Assembly: GCF_020400655.1 (NCBI RefSeq)
Contig: NZ_JAINRC010000013.1
Span: 62,001 to 126,000, forward strand
Reading direction: 5' to 3'
DNA from: Streptomyces spinosus
GTDB lineage: Bacteria > Actinomycetota > Actinomycetes > Streptomycetales > Streptomycetaceae
DNA length: 64,000 nt
Below are positions 8,424-16,951 of the stretch, piece by piece (the stretch's first letter is position 1; each line of letters opens with the position of its first letter). Position numbers and translations under genes: made by a program. The notes under the pieces were generated by a model. It had not been told where the DNA came from and made no database searches. It saw only the letters and a program-made list of their open reading frames with translations.

Positions 8424-9299
8424 ATGTCCACGCCCCCGCAGCCCCCGCAGCCGGCCGACCGGCCCGCACCGCAGCCCCCGCAGCAGCCGGCCGTCCCGCC
8501 GCAGCCGACGGCCTACCCCTACCCGAACCCTCAGTCACCCCCGCCGGGAACGTTCCACGCGCAGCCCACCCTGGCCGACCAGCCCGCGCCGGGACAGCCG
8601 CAGCCGGGCAACCCGTACGCGCAGGCGCCCCAGTACGGGCCCGTGCCGCCCGTCCCCCCGGCCGGTGGCGGCGGGGCCGGCCGGGCGGTGCTGTGGGCCG
8701 CCGTCGGCGCGGTCGTCGCCTCCGCCGCGTGGGCGGCCGGTGTCCTGCTCGTCGGCGGGCGGAGCGACAGCGCGGACCTGCGCGGCTACTCGGCGCCCTC
8801 CAACATGTGCTCCAGCGGCGACTACTCGTCCTTCAAGGACGAGTACACCCAGAACGACTCCTCGCCGACCCGCACCTCGCTCAAGGACGCGGCACTGGAC
8901 GAGAGTTACTGCAGCCTGGGCCTGAAGAAGGCCGGCTCGTCCTACGCGGACGCCTATCTGACCATGCAGCTGGACCTGCACAAGAAGACCGACCCCGCGC
9001 CCGAGTTCACCGCCACCTGGAAGAACTACGGGGACAGCCACACCGGGTACGACGTCGACCCGGTCGAGGGCATCGGCGACGAGGCCTACCTGGTCAGCCA
9101 GGACACCTCGAACGGCTCCTCCTCCAGCGGGTCCCGGTACGCCACGCTCGCCGTCCGCGACGGCTGGGTGACGTACACGATGAGCTACAGCGTCTACCTC
9201 ACCTCGTACGACGAGGACAAGGACCCGCCCGCGCTGACCGACGTCACCGACTGGCTGAAGACCGACGCCAAGGCCACGCTGCGGCAGCTGAAGGACTGA
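8424..9299 (+). CDS. Single-pass membrane protein with Pro/Gln-rich N-terminus and Ser-rich outer domain
   Basis: 291 aa of unrecognised function. Residues 1-85 are a Pro/Gln/Ala-rich cytoplasmic tail (PPQPP-type motifs), followed by a Gly-rich hinge and one hydrophobic helix at about 88-113 (AVLWAAVGAVVASAAWAAGV), then an extracellular domain of about 175 residues with two Cys (SNMCSSG, ESYCSLG), which could form a disulfide. This plan is common in Streptomyces envelope proteins that bind or sense something outside. It stands alone between a P450 and a small enzyme; no operon partner is evident. The start follows a -10-like box with no ribosome-binding site, so the mRNA may be leaderless. 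Confidence 0.75.
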   Translation: MSTPPQPPQPADRPAPQPPQQPAVPPQPTAYPYPNPQSPPPGTFHAQPTLADQPAPGQPQPGNPYAQAPQYGPVPPVPPAGGGGAGRAVLWAAVGAVVASAAWAAGVLLVGGRSDSADLRGYSAPSNMCSSGDYSSFKDEYTQNDSSPTRTSLKDAALDESYCSLGLKKAGSSYADAYLTMQLDLHKKTDPAPEFTATWKNYGDSHTGYDVDPVEGIGDEAYLVSQDTSNGSSSSGSRYATLAVRDGWVTYTMSYSVYLTSYDEDKDPPALTDVTDWLKTDAKATLRQLKD

Positions 9300-9329
9300 T
9301 CACCGCCGTGTGCCGGTGGGCGCGGCGGT

Positions 9330-9728
9330 TCACGCCGACCGGGCCCCGGCATCCTTCGCGATCTGCTCGAACCGCGCGCCCATGGCCTCGCCGAGAGCCT
9401 GCGCGCCCGACAGCGGACGGACCATGACCATGAGGTCGTCGATCAGGCCGTCCTCGTTCACGTGCAGGAAGTCGCAGCCGGTCAGCTCCCGGTCGCCGAC
9501 CCGGGCCTGGAACACCAGCGCGTGGTCCGGTCCGTCCGGGGCGCCGATCTCCCGGACGTACCGGAAGTCCTCGAAGACCTGGACCACCGCGCGCAGCACC
9601 GCCGCGGTGATCGCTTTGCCCGGGTACGGCTTGAAGGCGACCGGACTGGTGAAGACGACGTCCTCGGCCAGCAGCGCCTCGACGGCGTCCAGGTCCCCGG
9701 CCTCCACCGCCTCGCGGAACGCGCGCAT
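9330..9728 (-). CDS. SnoaL/NTF2-like fold protein
   Basis: A 132-aa protein of the nuclear transport factor 2 superfamily (SnoaL-like), with the typical opening helix (MRAFREAVEAGDLDAVEALL), then AEDVVFTSPVAFKPYPG, and a cone-shaped beta-sheet with conserved aromatic and acidic residues (GCDFLHVNEDGLIDDLMVM). Members isomerise or hydrolyse small molecules or simply bind them; the activity here is unknown. It is divergent from a PadR repressor gene with a palindrome (TCAACTAGTTGA) between them, so it is probably the repressor's target. The ATG has a good GAGGTGAG ribosome-binding site. Confidence 0.82.
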   Translation of the reverse strand: MRAFREAVEAGDLDAVEALLAEDVVFTSPVAFKPYPGKAITAAVLRAVVQVFEDFRYVREIGAPDGPDHALVFQARVGDRELTGCDFLHVNEDGLIDDLMVMVRPLSGAQALGEAMGARFEQIAKDAGARSA

Positions 9729-9747
9729 CGGCTCACCTCACTGATAG

Positions 9748-9759
9748 TCAACTAGTTGA
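9748..9759. promoter_or_regulatory. Candidate PadR operator
   Basis: TCAACTAGTTGA is a perfect 12-bp palindrome in the 75-nt divergent gap; a further TCAACT half-site lies at 9780-9785. The core CAACTAGTTG recurs upstream of the old yellow enzyme gene, also next to a PadR gene. Confidence 0.6.
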
Positions 9760-9791
9760 ATAAGTGCGGAGGAGATTAATCAACTGACTGC

Positions 9792-9797
9792 TAGCCT
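9792..9797 (+). promoter_or_regulatory. Putative -10 box (TAGCCT) of a leaderless padR transcript
   Basis: TAGCCT ends 6 nt before the ATG at 9804 and no Shine-Dalgarno site is visible. No good -35 is seen. Confidence 0.4.
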
Positions 9798-9803
9798 GTC
9801 CAC

Positions 9804-10415
9804 ATGTCGCTCAAGTACGCCGTCCTGGCCGCCCTGCTGGAGGGCGAGGCCTCGGGCTACGAGCTGTCGAAGGTCTTCGACGTCTCGTTCGCGAACTTCT
9901 GGCCCGCGACCCCCCAGCAGCTCTACCGTGAGCTGGAGCGCCTCGCCGGGGACGGGCTGGTCGAGGCGCGCACCGTGCAGCAGGAGCGCCGTCCCAACAA
10001 GCGGATGTTCACGCTCACCGAGGCCGGCCGGGCCGAGCTGGGCGCGTTCGCCGCCGAGCCGCCGAAGCGGCCCACCGCGATCCGGGACGAACTGCTCATC
10101 AAGGTCCAGGCCATGGACGGGGGCGACCCGGAGGTCACCCGGGCGCTGATCGAGGAGCGCATGGGCTGGGCACGCGGCAAGCTCGACCGCTACCGGAGGG
10201 TGCGCGAGCGCCTGCTCGCAGGGCGGACGGAGGAGGAGTTCCTCCGGACCGCCGACCGGGTGGGGCCGTACCTCACGCTCCTGGCCGGGATCGGCTTCGA
10301 GGAGGAGAACGTGCGCTGGTGCGAGCGGGTCCTCACGGTGCTCGGGCGACGCGGTGACGCCACGTCGGCCCGGCGCGTCGCTCATCAGGGTGGTGATCCC
10401 CCGCGGAACATGTGA
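9804..10415 (+). CDS. PadR-family transcriptional regulator
   Basis: A 203-aa winged-helix repressor of the PadR/Vir-like class: MSLKYAVLAALLEGEASGYEL opens the DNA-binding domain, with FWPATPQQLYRELERLAGDGLVEA as recognition helix and wing, and a C-terminal coiled-coil dimerisation domain (about 95-190). It is divergent from the SnoaL-like gene and close in sequence to the second PadR at 27556-28101, and both loci share the same palindrome core. It probably represses its neighbour and perhaps itself, with release by a small ligand (the class norm; not shown here). The mRNA may be leaderless. Confidence 0.9.
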   Translation: MSLKYAVLAALLEGEASGYELSKVFDVSFANFWPATPQQLYRELERLAGDGLVEARTVQQERRPNKRMFTLTEAGRAELGAFAAEPPKRPTAIRDELLIKVQAMDGGDPEVTRALIEERMGWARGKLDRYRRVRERLLAGRTEEEFLRTADRVGPYLTLLAGIGFEEENVRWCERVLTVLGRRGDATSARRVAHQGGDPPRNM

Positions 10416-10445
10416 TGACCCCGAAGGGTGCGGGACAGTGGGCGG

Positions 10446-10907
10446 GTGCCTCGCCGACTTCTTCCGCTGCTGGTGGCGGCGCTGGTGACCGTCGCCGGCT
10501 GCACCACCGTCGACCCCGGTCCCGCACCCGACGCCGCCCGCCCCCGGCGCTCCCTCGCCCCCGGCACGGTGGTGCGGCCCCCGGTGCCCCAGGAGCCGGT
10601 CCGGGTGCCGTCCGGGCACGCGGCGCTGGTCCGCACCGGCCACGGACCCCGCTCGTCGGCCGGAGCGCGCCGGAACCCCGGGACCGGCCGCGTACCGGCG
10701 CCCGCGGCGCCTCCCCGGGCGGTGGCACCGGCCGCCCCGCCGGTCCGGCACCCCCGCCCCGAGCGCCGGAGACCGGTACGCCACCCGGACCGGCGTCCCC
10801 GTCCCGTCTCCCGGCCGCCCGCCGTCCGGATGCGCGACCTGTGCCGCCAGGCGGACGGCGTGACCGCACCGGAGATCGCACGGCTGTGCCACGACACCTT
10901 CGGCTGA
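10446..10907 (+). CDS. Small Pro/Arg-rich lipoprotein
   Basis: About 153 aa. The N-terminus VPRRLLPLLVAALVTVAGC is a short lipoprotein signal peptide with lipobox VAGC, so Cys would be lipidated and the protein anchored outside the membrane. Most of the rest is disordered Pro/Arg/Ala-rich sequence that could contact peptidoglycan or anionic polymer. The last about 25 residues (RMRDLCRQADGVTAPEIARLC) look folded, with two Cys, and are probably the conserved part. GTG at 10446 puts the signal peptide at the very start; GTG at 10428 is an alternative. It lies 30 nt after padR, possibly cotranscribed. Function unknown. Confidence 0.6.
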   Translation: MPRRLLPLLVAALVTVAGCTTVDPGPAPDAARPRRSLAPGTVVRPPVPQEPVRVPSGHAALVRTGHGPRSSAGARRNPGTGRVPAPAAPPRAVAPAAPPVRHPRPERRRPVRHPDRRPRPVSRPPAVRMRDLCRQADGVTAPEIARLCHDTFG

Positions 10908-10991
10908 CGGTGGTGCCGGAGCCGGCCGAGCCCCGTGGCGGAACCCCGTGGTGCCTGGTGCGCTCCCGCCCGCGGCGCGGCACCAGCGTCA

Positions 10992-10997
10992 TAGGCT
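10992..10997 (+). promoter_or_regulatory. Putative -10 box (TAGGCT) of a leaderless methyltransferase transcript
   Basis: TAGGCT lies 6 nt before the ATG at 11004, which has no ribosome-binding site. Same arrangement as at 9792 and 27544. Confidence 0.4.
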
Positions 10998-11003
10998 GAC
11001 GTC

Positions 11004-11777
11004 ATGTTCGGTCCCGAAGGCCCCACGCTCCGCGAGCTGACCGTCCAGGCGCTGTCGTCCGTCGAGCACGGCTACGACCTGCTCGCACCGAAGTTCGACC
11101 ACACCCCCTTCCGGACGCCCGACGTCGTACTGGACGCCGTGGCGCGGGCACTCGCCCCGCTCGGCCCCTTCACGGACGGACTCGACCTGTGCTGCGGCAC
11201 CGGCGCGGGTACGCGCCTGCTGACCGGAGTGTGCCGCCGCAGCGTCACCGGGGTCGACTTCAGCGCGGGCATGCTCGACGTCGCCCGGCGCCGGGCGCCG
11301 GCCGCCGACGGGCCGGGGGTCGCGTGGGTGCGCGGCGACGCCCGGGCCCTGCCGTTCACCGCCGCCTTCGACCTCGTCGTCTCCTTCGGCGCGTTCGGCC
11401 ACTTCCTGCCCCGCGAACTGCCGGGCCTGTTCACGCAGGTCCGCACGGTGCTGCGGCCGGGGGGCCGCTTCGTCTTCCCGGTGTTCGCGCCGCCCGGCCC
11501 GGCGCACCCCGGCTTCTGGACGCTGCTCGGCTTCGACGCGGTGATGCGGGTGCGCAACGCGCTGTGGCGACCGCCGTTCGTCATGTACTACCGGACCTTC
11601 CGGCTGAGCGCCGTGCTGCGCGAGCTGGAGCGCGCGGGCCTGACGGTGGAGCTGGGTGTCCTGCCCGGGTTCGGCCGGCGGGCCGACGGCAGCCCGCGCG
11701 CCCGGCTGGTGGTGGCCCGGCGGGCCGGCGCCGCGCCCCTCGGCGGTCAGCCCGCGGCGGGCAGCGTGAACTCGTAG
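11004..11777 (+). CDS. Class I SAM-dependent methyltransferase
   Basis: A 257-aa Rossmann-fold methyltransferase. Motif I is LDLCCGTGAGTRLL (about residues 58-71), followed by GVDFSAGMLDVARRR (SAM ribose-binding acidic loop) and GDARALPFTAAFDLVVS (motifs II-III). The C-terminal region FGFDAVMRVRNALWRPPFVMYY-like segment is hydrophobic and may bind a lipid or aromatic substrate. The substrate is unknown. The last 31 nt overlap the end of the convergent GntR gene. The likely promoter sits right at the ATG, giving a leaderless mRNA. Confidence 0.83.
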   Translation: MFGPEGPTLRELTVQALSSVEHGYDLLAPKFDHTPFRTPDVVLDAVARALAPLGPFTDGLDLCCGTGAGTRLLTGVCRRSVTGVDFSAGMLDVARRRAPAADGPGVAWVRGDARALPFTAAFDLVVSFGAFGHFLPRELPGLFTQVRTVLRPGGRFVFPVFAPPGPAHPGFWTLLGFDAVMRVRNALWRPPFVMYYRTFRLSAVLRELERAGLTVELGVLPGFGRRADGSPRARLVVARRAGAAPLGGQPAAGSVNS

Positions 11778-12490
11778 ACCAGTGTGTCGCGTTCGGCGTT
11801 CACCACCAGGTCGGTGATCTCCAGCGGACGCGCGTACTGGTCGTGCACGCGCCGGGTCACCCGCACCGAGGAGGCGGCGCCGGCCTGGGTGATGGCGTCC
11901 TGGTGGTGCAGGGTCAGGCCCGCCGTGCGCATCCAGTCGTAGGCCCGCCGCAGCTGCGCGGGCGTGGTCCCGTCGGCCCGGTCCCGGTAGCGGGCCAGCT
12001 CCGCCACCTCGGCCAGCGCCACCGCGGAGAACGACGTCACCGCCGTGCGCAGCGACCGGCCGTCCGGTGTCACCGACCGGTAGCGGTGCACCAGCGTGGG
12101 CCGGTGCGGGGCCAGACCCAGGGCCCGTGCGTGCTCCGGCGGCGGCTCCTCCCAGGTCACCGTGGCCCGGTCGACCGCGTAGGGGTCCACCGGCCGCGCG
12201 CCCACCGGGAAGGTGAGCGCTCCCGCCGTCTCGACGGGCCGGCCGGGCAGCGTCGCGTGGCTGCCCCGCCGGTCGGTGGCGACCGCACCGCTGCGGCGCA
12301 GCACCTCCAGCGCCTGCCGGACGGTCTCCCGGCTGACCCCGTAGCGTGAGGCCAGGTGCCTCTCGCCCGGGAGCCGTTGACCCGGTGGAATGATGCCGGC
12401 GCGCAGTTCGTCGAGCAGCAGCGCCGCGATCCGCCCGTACAGGGGCCGGTCGTCGCCGGTCGGGGGATCGTGCGGGGTGGTGCGGGCCAT
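11747..12490 (-). CDS. GntR-family regulator, HutC/UTRA subfamily
   Basis: A 247-aa repressor. The N-terminal winged helix-turn-helix (about 18-85) shows the subfamily signature PGQRLPGERHLASRYGVSRE then TVRQALEVLRRSGAV. The C-terminal UTRA ligand domain (about 90-245) has the HutC-like pattern of YRSVTPDGR and YDWMRTAGL. HutC-type regulators sense sugar phosphates, histidine derivatives or similar. A DasR-like palindrome (TTGGTCTAAACCA, 12555-12567) lies 65 nt upstream, so it may autoregulate. ATG at 12490 has a strong AGGAGGG site. It overlaps the methyltransferase 3' end by 31 nt, tail to tail. Confidence 0.88.
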   Translation of the reverse strand: MARTTPHDPPTGDDRPLYGRIAALLLDELRAGIIPPGQRLPGERHLASRYGVSRETVRQALEVLRRSGAVATDRRGSHATLPGRPVETAGALTFPVGARPVDPYAVDRATVTWEEPPPEHARALGLAPHRPTLVHRYRSVTPDGRSLRTAVTSFSAVALAEVAELARYRDRADGTTPAQLRRAYDWMRTAGLTLHHQDAITQAGAASSVRVTRRVHDQYARPLEITDLVVNAERDTLVYEFTLPAAG

Positions 12491-12554
12491 GCCGCGCCCT
12501 CCTGTCGGTGACAAAGGGTAGTCGTGCGGGTTCAGTGCGCGACCATGACTACCA

Positions 12555-12567
12555 TTGGTCTAAACCA
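12555..12567. promoter_or_regulatory. DasR/HutC-like operator (dre-like site)
   Basis: TTGGTCTAAACCA differs by one base from the known DasR core TGGTCTAGACCA. It lies between the GntR gene and the serine hydrolase gene, upstream of the GntR start. The local GntR protein, or a DasR elsewhere in the genome, could bind it. Confidence 0.5.
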
Positions 12568-12643
12568 CGAGGGAAGAGCGATCGGTCGGTTCGACCGAAA
12601 CCCATCCGCGCGTACGGCGCCCGCAAGGCTCTACGCCGAAGTG

Positions 12644-13843
12644 TCACAAGGCGCTGTAGAGGGCCTCCACCAGCGCCGTCTTCCGTGGATCATTGGCGAT
12701 GTGCGGACCCATCCGGTTCATCACATAGCCCAGCGACACCCCCGCGTCCGGATCGGCGAGCCCGCAGGAACCGCCGAATCCGTCGTGGCCGAAAGCGCGC
12801 GGATTGGGTCCGTACGACCCCTGGGGCCCGCTCAGCCACAGTCCGAGCCCCACCTCGGTGTCGCCCTCGAAGCCCGCGCCGAGCACCAGGTCGCGGCAGC
12901 TGCCCTGGCCCTCGCGCACCCGCTCGGCCGCCGGCGGTGACAGGATCCGCCGGCCGCCGTACGAGCCGCCCCCGGCGAAGACCCCGTACAGCGCCGCGAC
13001 CGCGCGGGCGGTGCCGTGACCGTTGGCCGCCGGGATCTCCGCCGCCCGCCAGGCCGGACTGTTCGCCTCCGCCGCCCCGACGAGGGGGTTGGTCAGGGCC
13101 GCCAGCGCGGCCGGCGCCAACTGGCTGAACACCGCCGCCTGTTCGGTGCGCGACGCGGCCGGCGGGTGCACCAGCCGCGCCGCCCTGCCAAAGTCCCGCT
13201 CCGGCAGGCCCACCGTGAAGTCGAGTCCGAGCGGGCCGGTCACCTCCCGCTCCAGGAAGGCCCCCGGCCGCAGTCCCGACACGCGCCGTACGACCTCCCC
13301 GACCAGGAAGCCGTACGTCAGCGCGTGGTAGCCCGATCGGGTGCCCGGTTCCCACCAGGGCGCCATCGCGGCGAGCCGCCCGGTGGTCAGCTCCCAGTCG
13401 TACAGGTCCTCCAGGGTGTGCGGCTCGCGCAGCCCCGACAGCCCGGCGCGGTGCGACAGCAGGTGCCGTACGAGCACCTTGTCCTTGCCTTCGGCGGCGA
13501 ACTCCGGCCAGTAGGCGGCCACCGGCGCGTCGAGGTCGAGCAGGCCCCGGTCGGCGAGGATGTGCGCGCACAGCGCCACGGGCCCCTTCGTGGTCGACCA
13601 CACGTTCACCACGGTGTCCCGTGCCCAGGGCCGGGCGCGGGCCTCGTCCGCCCAGCCGCCCCAGAGGTCCACCACCGTCCGGCCGGCGACGGTCACCGCG
13701 ACCGCGGCGCCGAGTTCCCCGCGTGCGCGGAAGTTCTCCGCGAACGCCTCCCGTACCGCCGCGAACCGCGGATCGCAGTGCCCGTGGATCTGCGCGTCCG
13801 TCTGCGGCGTCCGGTGTCTTCCCTGGGCTTCGTGCGCGGACAT
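12644..13843 (-). CDS. Beta-lactamase-fold serine hydrolase (class C/EstB-like esterase)
   Basis: A 399-aa cytoplasmic serine hydrolase without signal peptide. The nucleophile motif is S-T-T-K (83-86) in NVWSTTKGPVA; the tyrosine motif is YHA near 172 (YxN degenerate), and HDGFGGS near the C-terminus stands for the KTG box. This HxG pattern is typical of EstB-type esterases and related amidases rather than true beta-lactamases. Substrate unknown. The neighbour upstream on the same strand (13953-14921) is also a carbohydrate/ester hydrolase, 109 nt away, so the two may work together on acylated substrates. Confidence 0.83.
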   Translation of the reverse strand: MSAHEAQGRHRTPQTDAQIHGHCDPRFAAVREAFAENFRARGELGAAVAVTVAGRTVVDLWGGWADEARARPWARDTVVNVWSTTKGPVALCAHILADRGLLDLDAPVAAYWPEFAAEGKDKVLVRHLLSHRAGLSGLREPHTLEDLYDWELTTGRLAAMAPWWEPGTRSGYHALTYGFLVGEVVRRVSGLRPGAFLEREVTGPLGLDFTVGLPERDFGRAARLVHPPAASRTEQAAVFSQLAPAALAALTNPLVGAAEANSPAWRAAEIPAANGHGTARAVAALYGVFAGGGSYGGRRILSPPAAERVREGQGSCRDLVLGAGFEGDTEVGLGLWLSGPQGSYGPNPRAFGHDGFGGSCGLADPDAGVSLGYVMNRMGPHIANDPRKTALVEALYSAL

Positions 13844-13952
13844 GCGGCCTCCCTCGTCGCCGGGATCCCGGGCCGCGGCACTGCCGCCCGGGCGCTCCGA
13901 ACGTACCGACTGGTCGGACCGGAGGAAAGACCGGCGCAGCCGACGGCGGGGC

Positions 13953-14921
13953 TCAGGCGTACGACCGCAGCCAGCGCACCTTCTCGGCCTCCTGGAAGGG
14001 GCCGCCGCCCTCGTGGTCGTTGAAGTCGTACACCTCGATCGCCTTGTCTCCGTGCGCCCACGCGTTGAAGGCCGCGAACACGGTCGACGGCGGGCAGGTC
14101 TCGTCCTCCAGGGCCGCCGAGAACAGGGCAGGCGCCCGGCCCCGGGCCGCGAAGTGCACCCCGTCGAAGTAGGACAGGGTGCGCAGCACGTCCGCCGAGC
14201 GCCCGCGGTGCGTCTTGAGGAACAGGCCGATCTCCCGGTACGGGTGACGGTCCGTCAGGGTCGCTGCGCGCGGGAAGTCGCACAGGAACGGCACGTCCGG
14301 GGCTACCGCCACCAGGTCCGGGACCAGCCCGCCGACGGCCAGGGCGATGCCGCCGCCCTGGCTCCCGCCGGTCACCACCGTGCGCGCCGGGTCGGCCAGC
14401 GGGTGGGAACGGGCGGCCTCGACCGCGCGCACGGCGTCCGTGAACACCCGGCGGTAGTAGTAGTTCTCCGGCGCGTCGATGCCGCGCGTCATGAAGCCGG
14501 GGTACGCGGGCGCCGCGCCCACCGGGTCCGGGGTGCCGCCCCCGCCGCCCCAGGCGCTGCCCTGTCCCCGGGTGTCCATCGTGAAGTGGGCCCGGCCCGT
14601 CGACGCCCACAGCAGGTTCTCGTGCGGCAGACCGCGCCCCCCGCCGTAGCCGATGAACTCCACGACCAGCGGCAGCGGCTGCGCGGCCCCGGCCGGCAGT
14701 CGCAGCCAGCCCTTCACCGGGTGGCCGCCGAATCCGGCGAACGTCACGTCGTACACCTCGACGGTGGACAGCCCGGTCTCCACCGGCTCGAAGCGCGCGT
14801 CCAGTTCGTGCTCGCGGGCCTGCTGGAGCGTCTTGCCCCAGAAGGCGTCGAAGTCGTCCGGTTCGAGGGACTCGCTGCGGTACGCGCGGAGTTCGTCGAG
14901 GGGCAGGTCGAACAGGGCCAT
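13953..14921 (-). CDS. Acetyl xylan esterase / cephalosporin-C deacetylase family (CE7)
   Basis: A 322-aa alpha/beta hydrolase of carbohydrate esterase family 7, usually a cytoplasmic hexamer that removes acetyl groups from short xylo-oligosaccharides and cephalosporin C. The nucleophile elbow is GGSQGGG with Ser187; the CE7 RGQ motif is present in MDTRGQGSAWGG (about 116-125), and a C-terminal HEGGG supplies the histidine. The N-terminal start MALFDLPLDELRAY is typical. ATG at 14921 has GAAGG 9 nt upstream. No signal peptide, as expected. No xylanase or xylose transporter is in the neighbourhood. Confidence 0.9.
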   Translation of the reverse strand: MALFDLPLDELRAYRSESLEPDDFDAFWGKTLQQAREHELDARFEPVETGLSTVEVYDVTFAGFGGHPVKGWLRLPAGAAQPLPLVVEFIGYGGGRGLPHENLLWASTGRAHFTMDTRGQGSAWGGGGGTPDPVGAAPAYPGFMTRGIDAPENYYYRRVFTDAVRAVEAARSHPLADPARTVVTGGSQGGGIALAVGGLVPDLVAVAPDVPFLCDFPRAATLTDRHPYREIGLFLKTHRGRSADVLRTLSYFDGVHFAARGRAPALFSAALEDETCPPSTVFAAFNAWAHGDKAIEVYDFNDHEGGGPFQEAEKVRWLRSYA

Positions 14922-15140
14922 CAACAACCGCCTTCGTGAAGGGAGACTGCGTCGCCTCACCGTACGTGGGTGATCGGATGACTCGCCAGGGTCGTCGGGG
15001 GCGCGCGGCCCGGGTGCCGCCGCTCGCTCACGCGCCTCATCGCCGCTGGTCCAGGGGTGTGTAAGCGCGTGCTCCGAGGCGCGGGCGAGTGCGGGAGGGC
15101 GCCCCGGGTGGTCGGGTCACACGGCAGCCGTTTCCGGCGG

Positions 15141-15196
15141 CCGGACGTCAGGTGCGCGGCCCGCGCAGGCGTGCGACCGGACGTCAGGTGCGCGGC
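15141..15196. repeat. 20-bp direct repeat pair
   Basis: CCGGACGTCAGGTGCGCGGC occurs at 15141-15160 and again at 15177-15196. The second copy contains the stop codon of the minus-strand Rv1733c-like gene, so a 36-bp duplication of its 3' end is likely. Confidence 0.8.
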
Positions 15197-15768
15197 TGGG
15201 TCCACCGGGGTCCCGTCCGGGCCCACTCCCGCTCCCACTCGGCCAGCCGGTGGCGCAGGGCGATGCGGCGCGCGATCACGTGGCCGAGGAAGACGAGGGT
15301 CGCCGTACCGCCCGCCGCGCACAGCCCGACGGTCACGGTGTGCTGCCACACCGCGACGTCGTCCGCGGGCGGCCCGACACTGCGGTCCCGGGAGTCGAAC
15401 CACACCGACACCGGCTCCCCGGGGCGGGTCCCCGCCGGGACCCGGGACCACGCCGTCCGGACCCCCTTGCCCGGCTCGGTCCAGCGGACCTGGGCGCGGT
15501 AGGGCTGCCGGGGGTCGCTCTGCGACGGGGTCAGCCGCCGGGGCGCGTCACCGATCACCACCGCGCGCACCTGATGGCGTTCGGCCCGCTGGGCCGCGGC
15601 GAGCGCCCGGGCCTGGTCGTGGGCGTGCAGGCCCGCGGCCACCCCGGCCAGGGGCGCGACCACGGACATCAGGACGGCGACCACCAGTACGGTCCACGCC
15701 TCCACGACGTCCGACCGGCGCCGCAGCGGATTGCGCCGCCAGCGCCAGCCACGCACCCGGGTACGCAT
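15184..15768 (-). CDS. Rv1733c-like two-helix membrane protein
   Basis: A 194-aa protein of the actinobacterial Rv1733c family. It begins with a basic stretch (WRWRRNPLRRRSDVVEAW), then membrane helix 1 (about 25-47), an extracytoplasmic domain of about 90 residues (with APRRL and PGEPVSVWFDSR) and membrane helix 2 (about 143-165) with a basic cytoplasmic tail. This matches the family in order and length. Function is not established; the mycobacterial member is a dormancy-associated membrane antigen. ATG at 15768 has a strong GAGGAGG site. The gene ends inside a 20-bp direct repeat. Confidence 0.83.
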   Translation of the reverse strand: MRTRVRGWRWRRNPLRRRSDVVEAWTVLVVAVLMSVVAPLAGVAAGLHAHDQARALAAAQRAERHQVRAVVIGDAPRRLTPSQSDPRQPYRAQVRWTEPGKGVRTAWSRVPAGTRPGEPVSVWFDSRDRSVGPPADDVAVWQHTVTVGLCAAGGTATLVFLGHVIARRIALRHRLAEWEREWARTGPRWTQPRT

Positions 15769-16203
15769 GTCCACCTCCTCGCCACCGCCGCAGCCGGGGG
15801 AGCGGCAGGAGCCGGGTCGCCGGTCCACCGCCCCGCCGCTCACGGACACGAGCGTCCACACCCGTCTCGTACCCCGTTCGGCACACCTCGCGCACGCCGT
15901 GAACCCGCGAGTTCCGGCCCATGTGGCGCACGGCGCGCCCCCTGCGCCCCACGATCGCGCGCGGCGCTCCCCGGCGCGACCCGGGCGCCTCCCCGCCGGG
16001 CCCCGGCCGCACCGCTCGATCCCGGCAGGCGGGTTCCGCCGGGGTTCGGCCGGGCGTCTCGGGTCACTTCCCGGGCCGGTCTCGGCCGGCTCGCCCGGGT
16101 CCGTCGGCCGGGTCGGTCCCGGGAGACCGGCCCCCGGGCAGCGGAGCCGCCCGGCCCCGGCCGACGCCCTCAGGGCCACCGCGTCCCGGCTCGTCCCGAG
16201 ACG
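15769..16203. other. Gene-free stretch upstream of the Rv1733c-like gene
   Basis: 435 nt between two minus-strand genes. It must contain the Rv1733c-like promoter; long frames in it have implausible Arg/Pro/Gly composition and are rejected. No clear promoter, palindrome or RNA gene is seen. Confidence 0.5.
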
Positions 16204-16951
16204 TCAGCCGAAGCGTTCGATGCGGATGCGGTCCACGGGCTGGCCGGCCGCCACCAGTAGTCGGGAAGCGTGTTCGGCGAAGCCGTTGGACCCGCACACA
16301 TAGGCTTCCCAACCACCGACGGGCGGTTCGGCCAGGAGCGGCGCCACATGCGCGGTCGTCATACGTCCCACCGGAACCCCGGGCGGAGCGCTGCGCGTGA
16401 ACACGGGCGTCGTCTCCGCGCCGAGCTCGGACGCGTAGATCAGCTCCCCGGGACTGCGCGCCGACACCAGCATCCGCAGCGGGACGGTGAGACCCCGAGC
16501 CCGGTGGTGCCGGATCATCGACATCAGCGGTACGACCCCGGACCCCGCCCCGATCAGCAGCGCGGGCCGGTCGCCCGGCCAGGCGAAGAAGCCGCTGAGC
16601 GGGCCCCGCACCTCGACCGTGTCACCGGGCCGGGCCACGGTGTGGAACCAGCCGGAGACCTCGCCGTCCGGCACCCGGTCGAGGGTCAGCTCGATGTGCC
16701 CGGAGCCGTCCGGAGCGGACGCGATCGAGTAGTGGCGCTGCGCCACGTAGCCGTCGGCGGCGGTCAGCCGCAGCAGCAGGTGCTGGCCCGGCAGGTGCCC
16801 CGCCCAGTGCGGCACCGCCAGCCGGAACGTGGCCGCGCGCGGTGTCTCGCGCCGGATCTGGGTCAGGGTGGCCGTCCGCCACACCGAGGCAGCCTGCTCG
16901 CTCACGGCGATCCGCCCCGGCACCGCGAACCGCTGCGCGGAAGTCGTCGTC

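Noticed and set aside
12644..13843. True beta-lactamase
   Set aside because: No signal peptide, HxG instead of KTG, and degenerate YxN point to an EstB-like esterase.
15395..15425. tRNA T-arm-like sequence (GGTTCGACTCC on the minus strand)
   Set aside because: It lies inside the coding sequence of the Rv1733c-like protein (VWFDSRDRS) and no cloverleaf can be built around it.
15769..16203. Long Arg/Gly/Pro-rich frames in several directions
   Set aside because: Composition is that of high-GC noise, no ribosome-binding site or homology.
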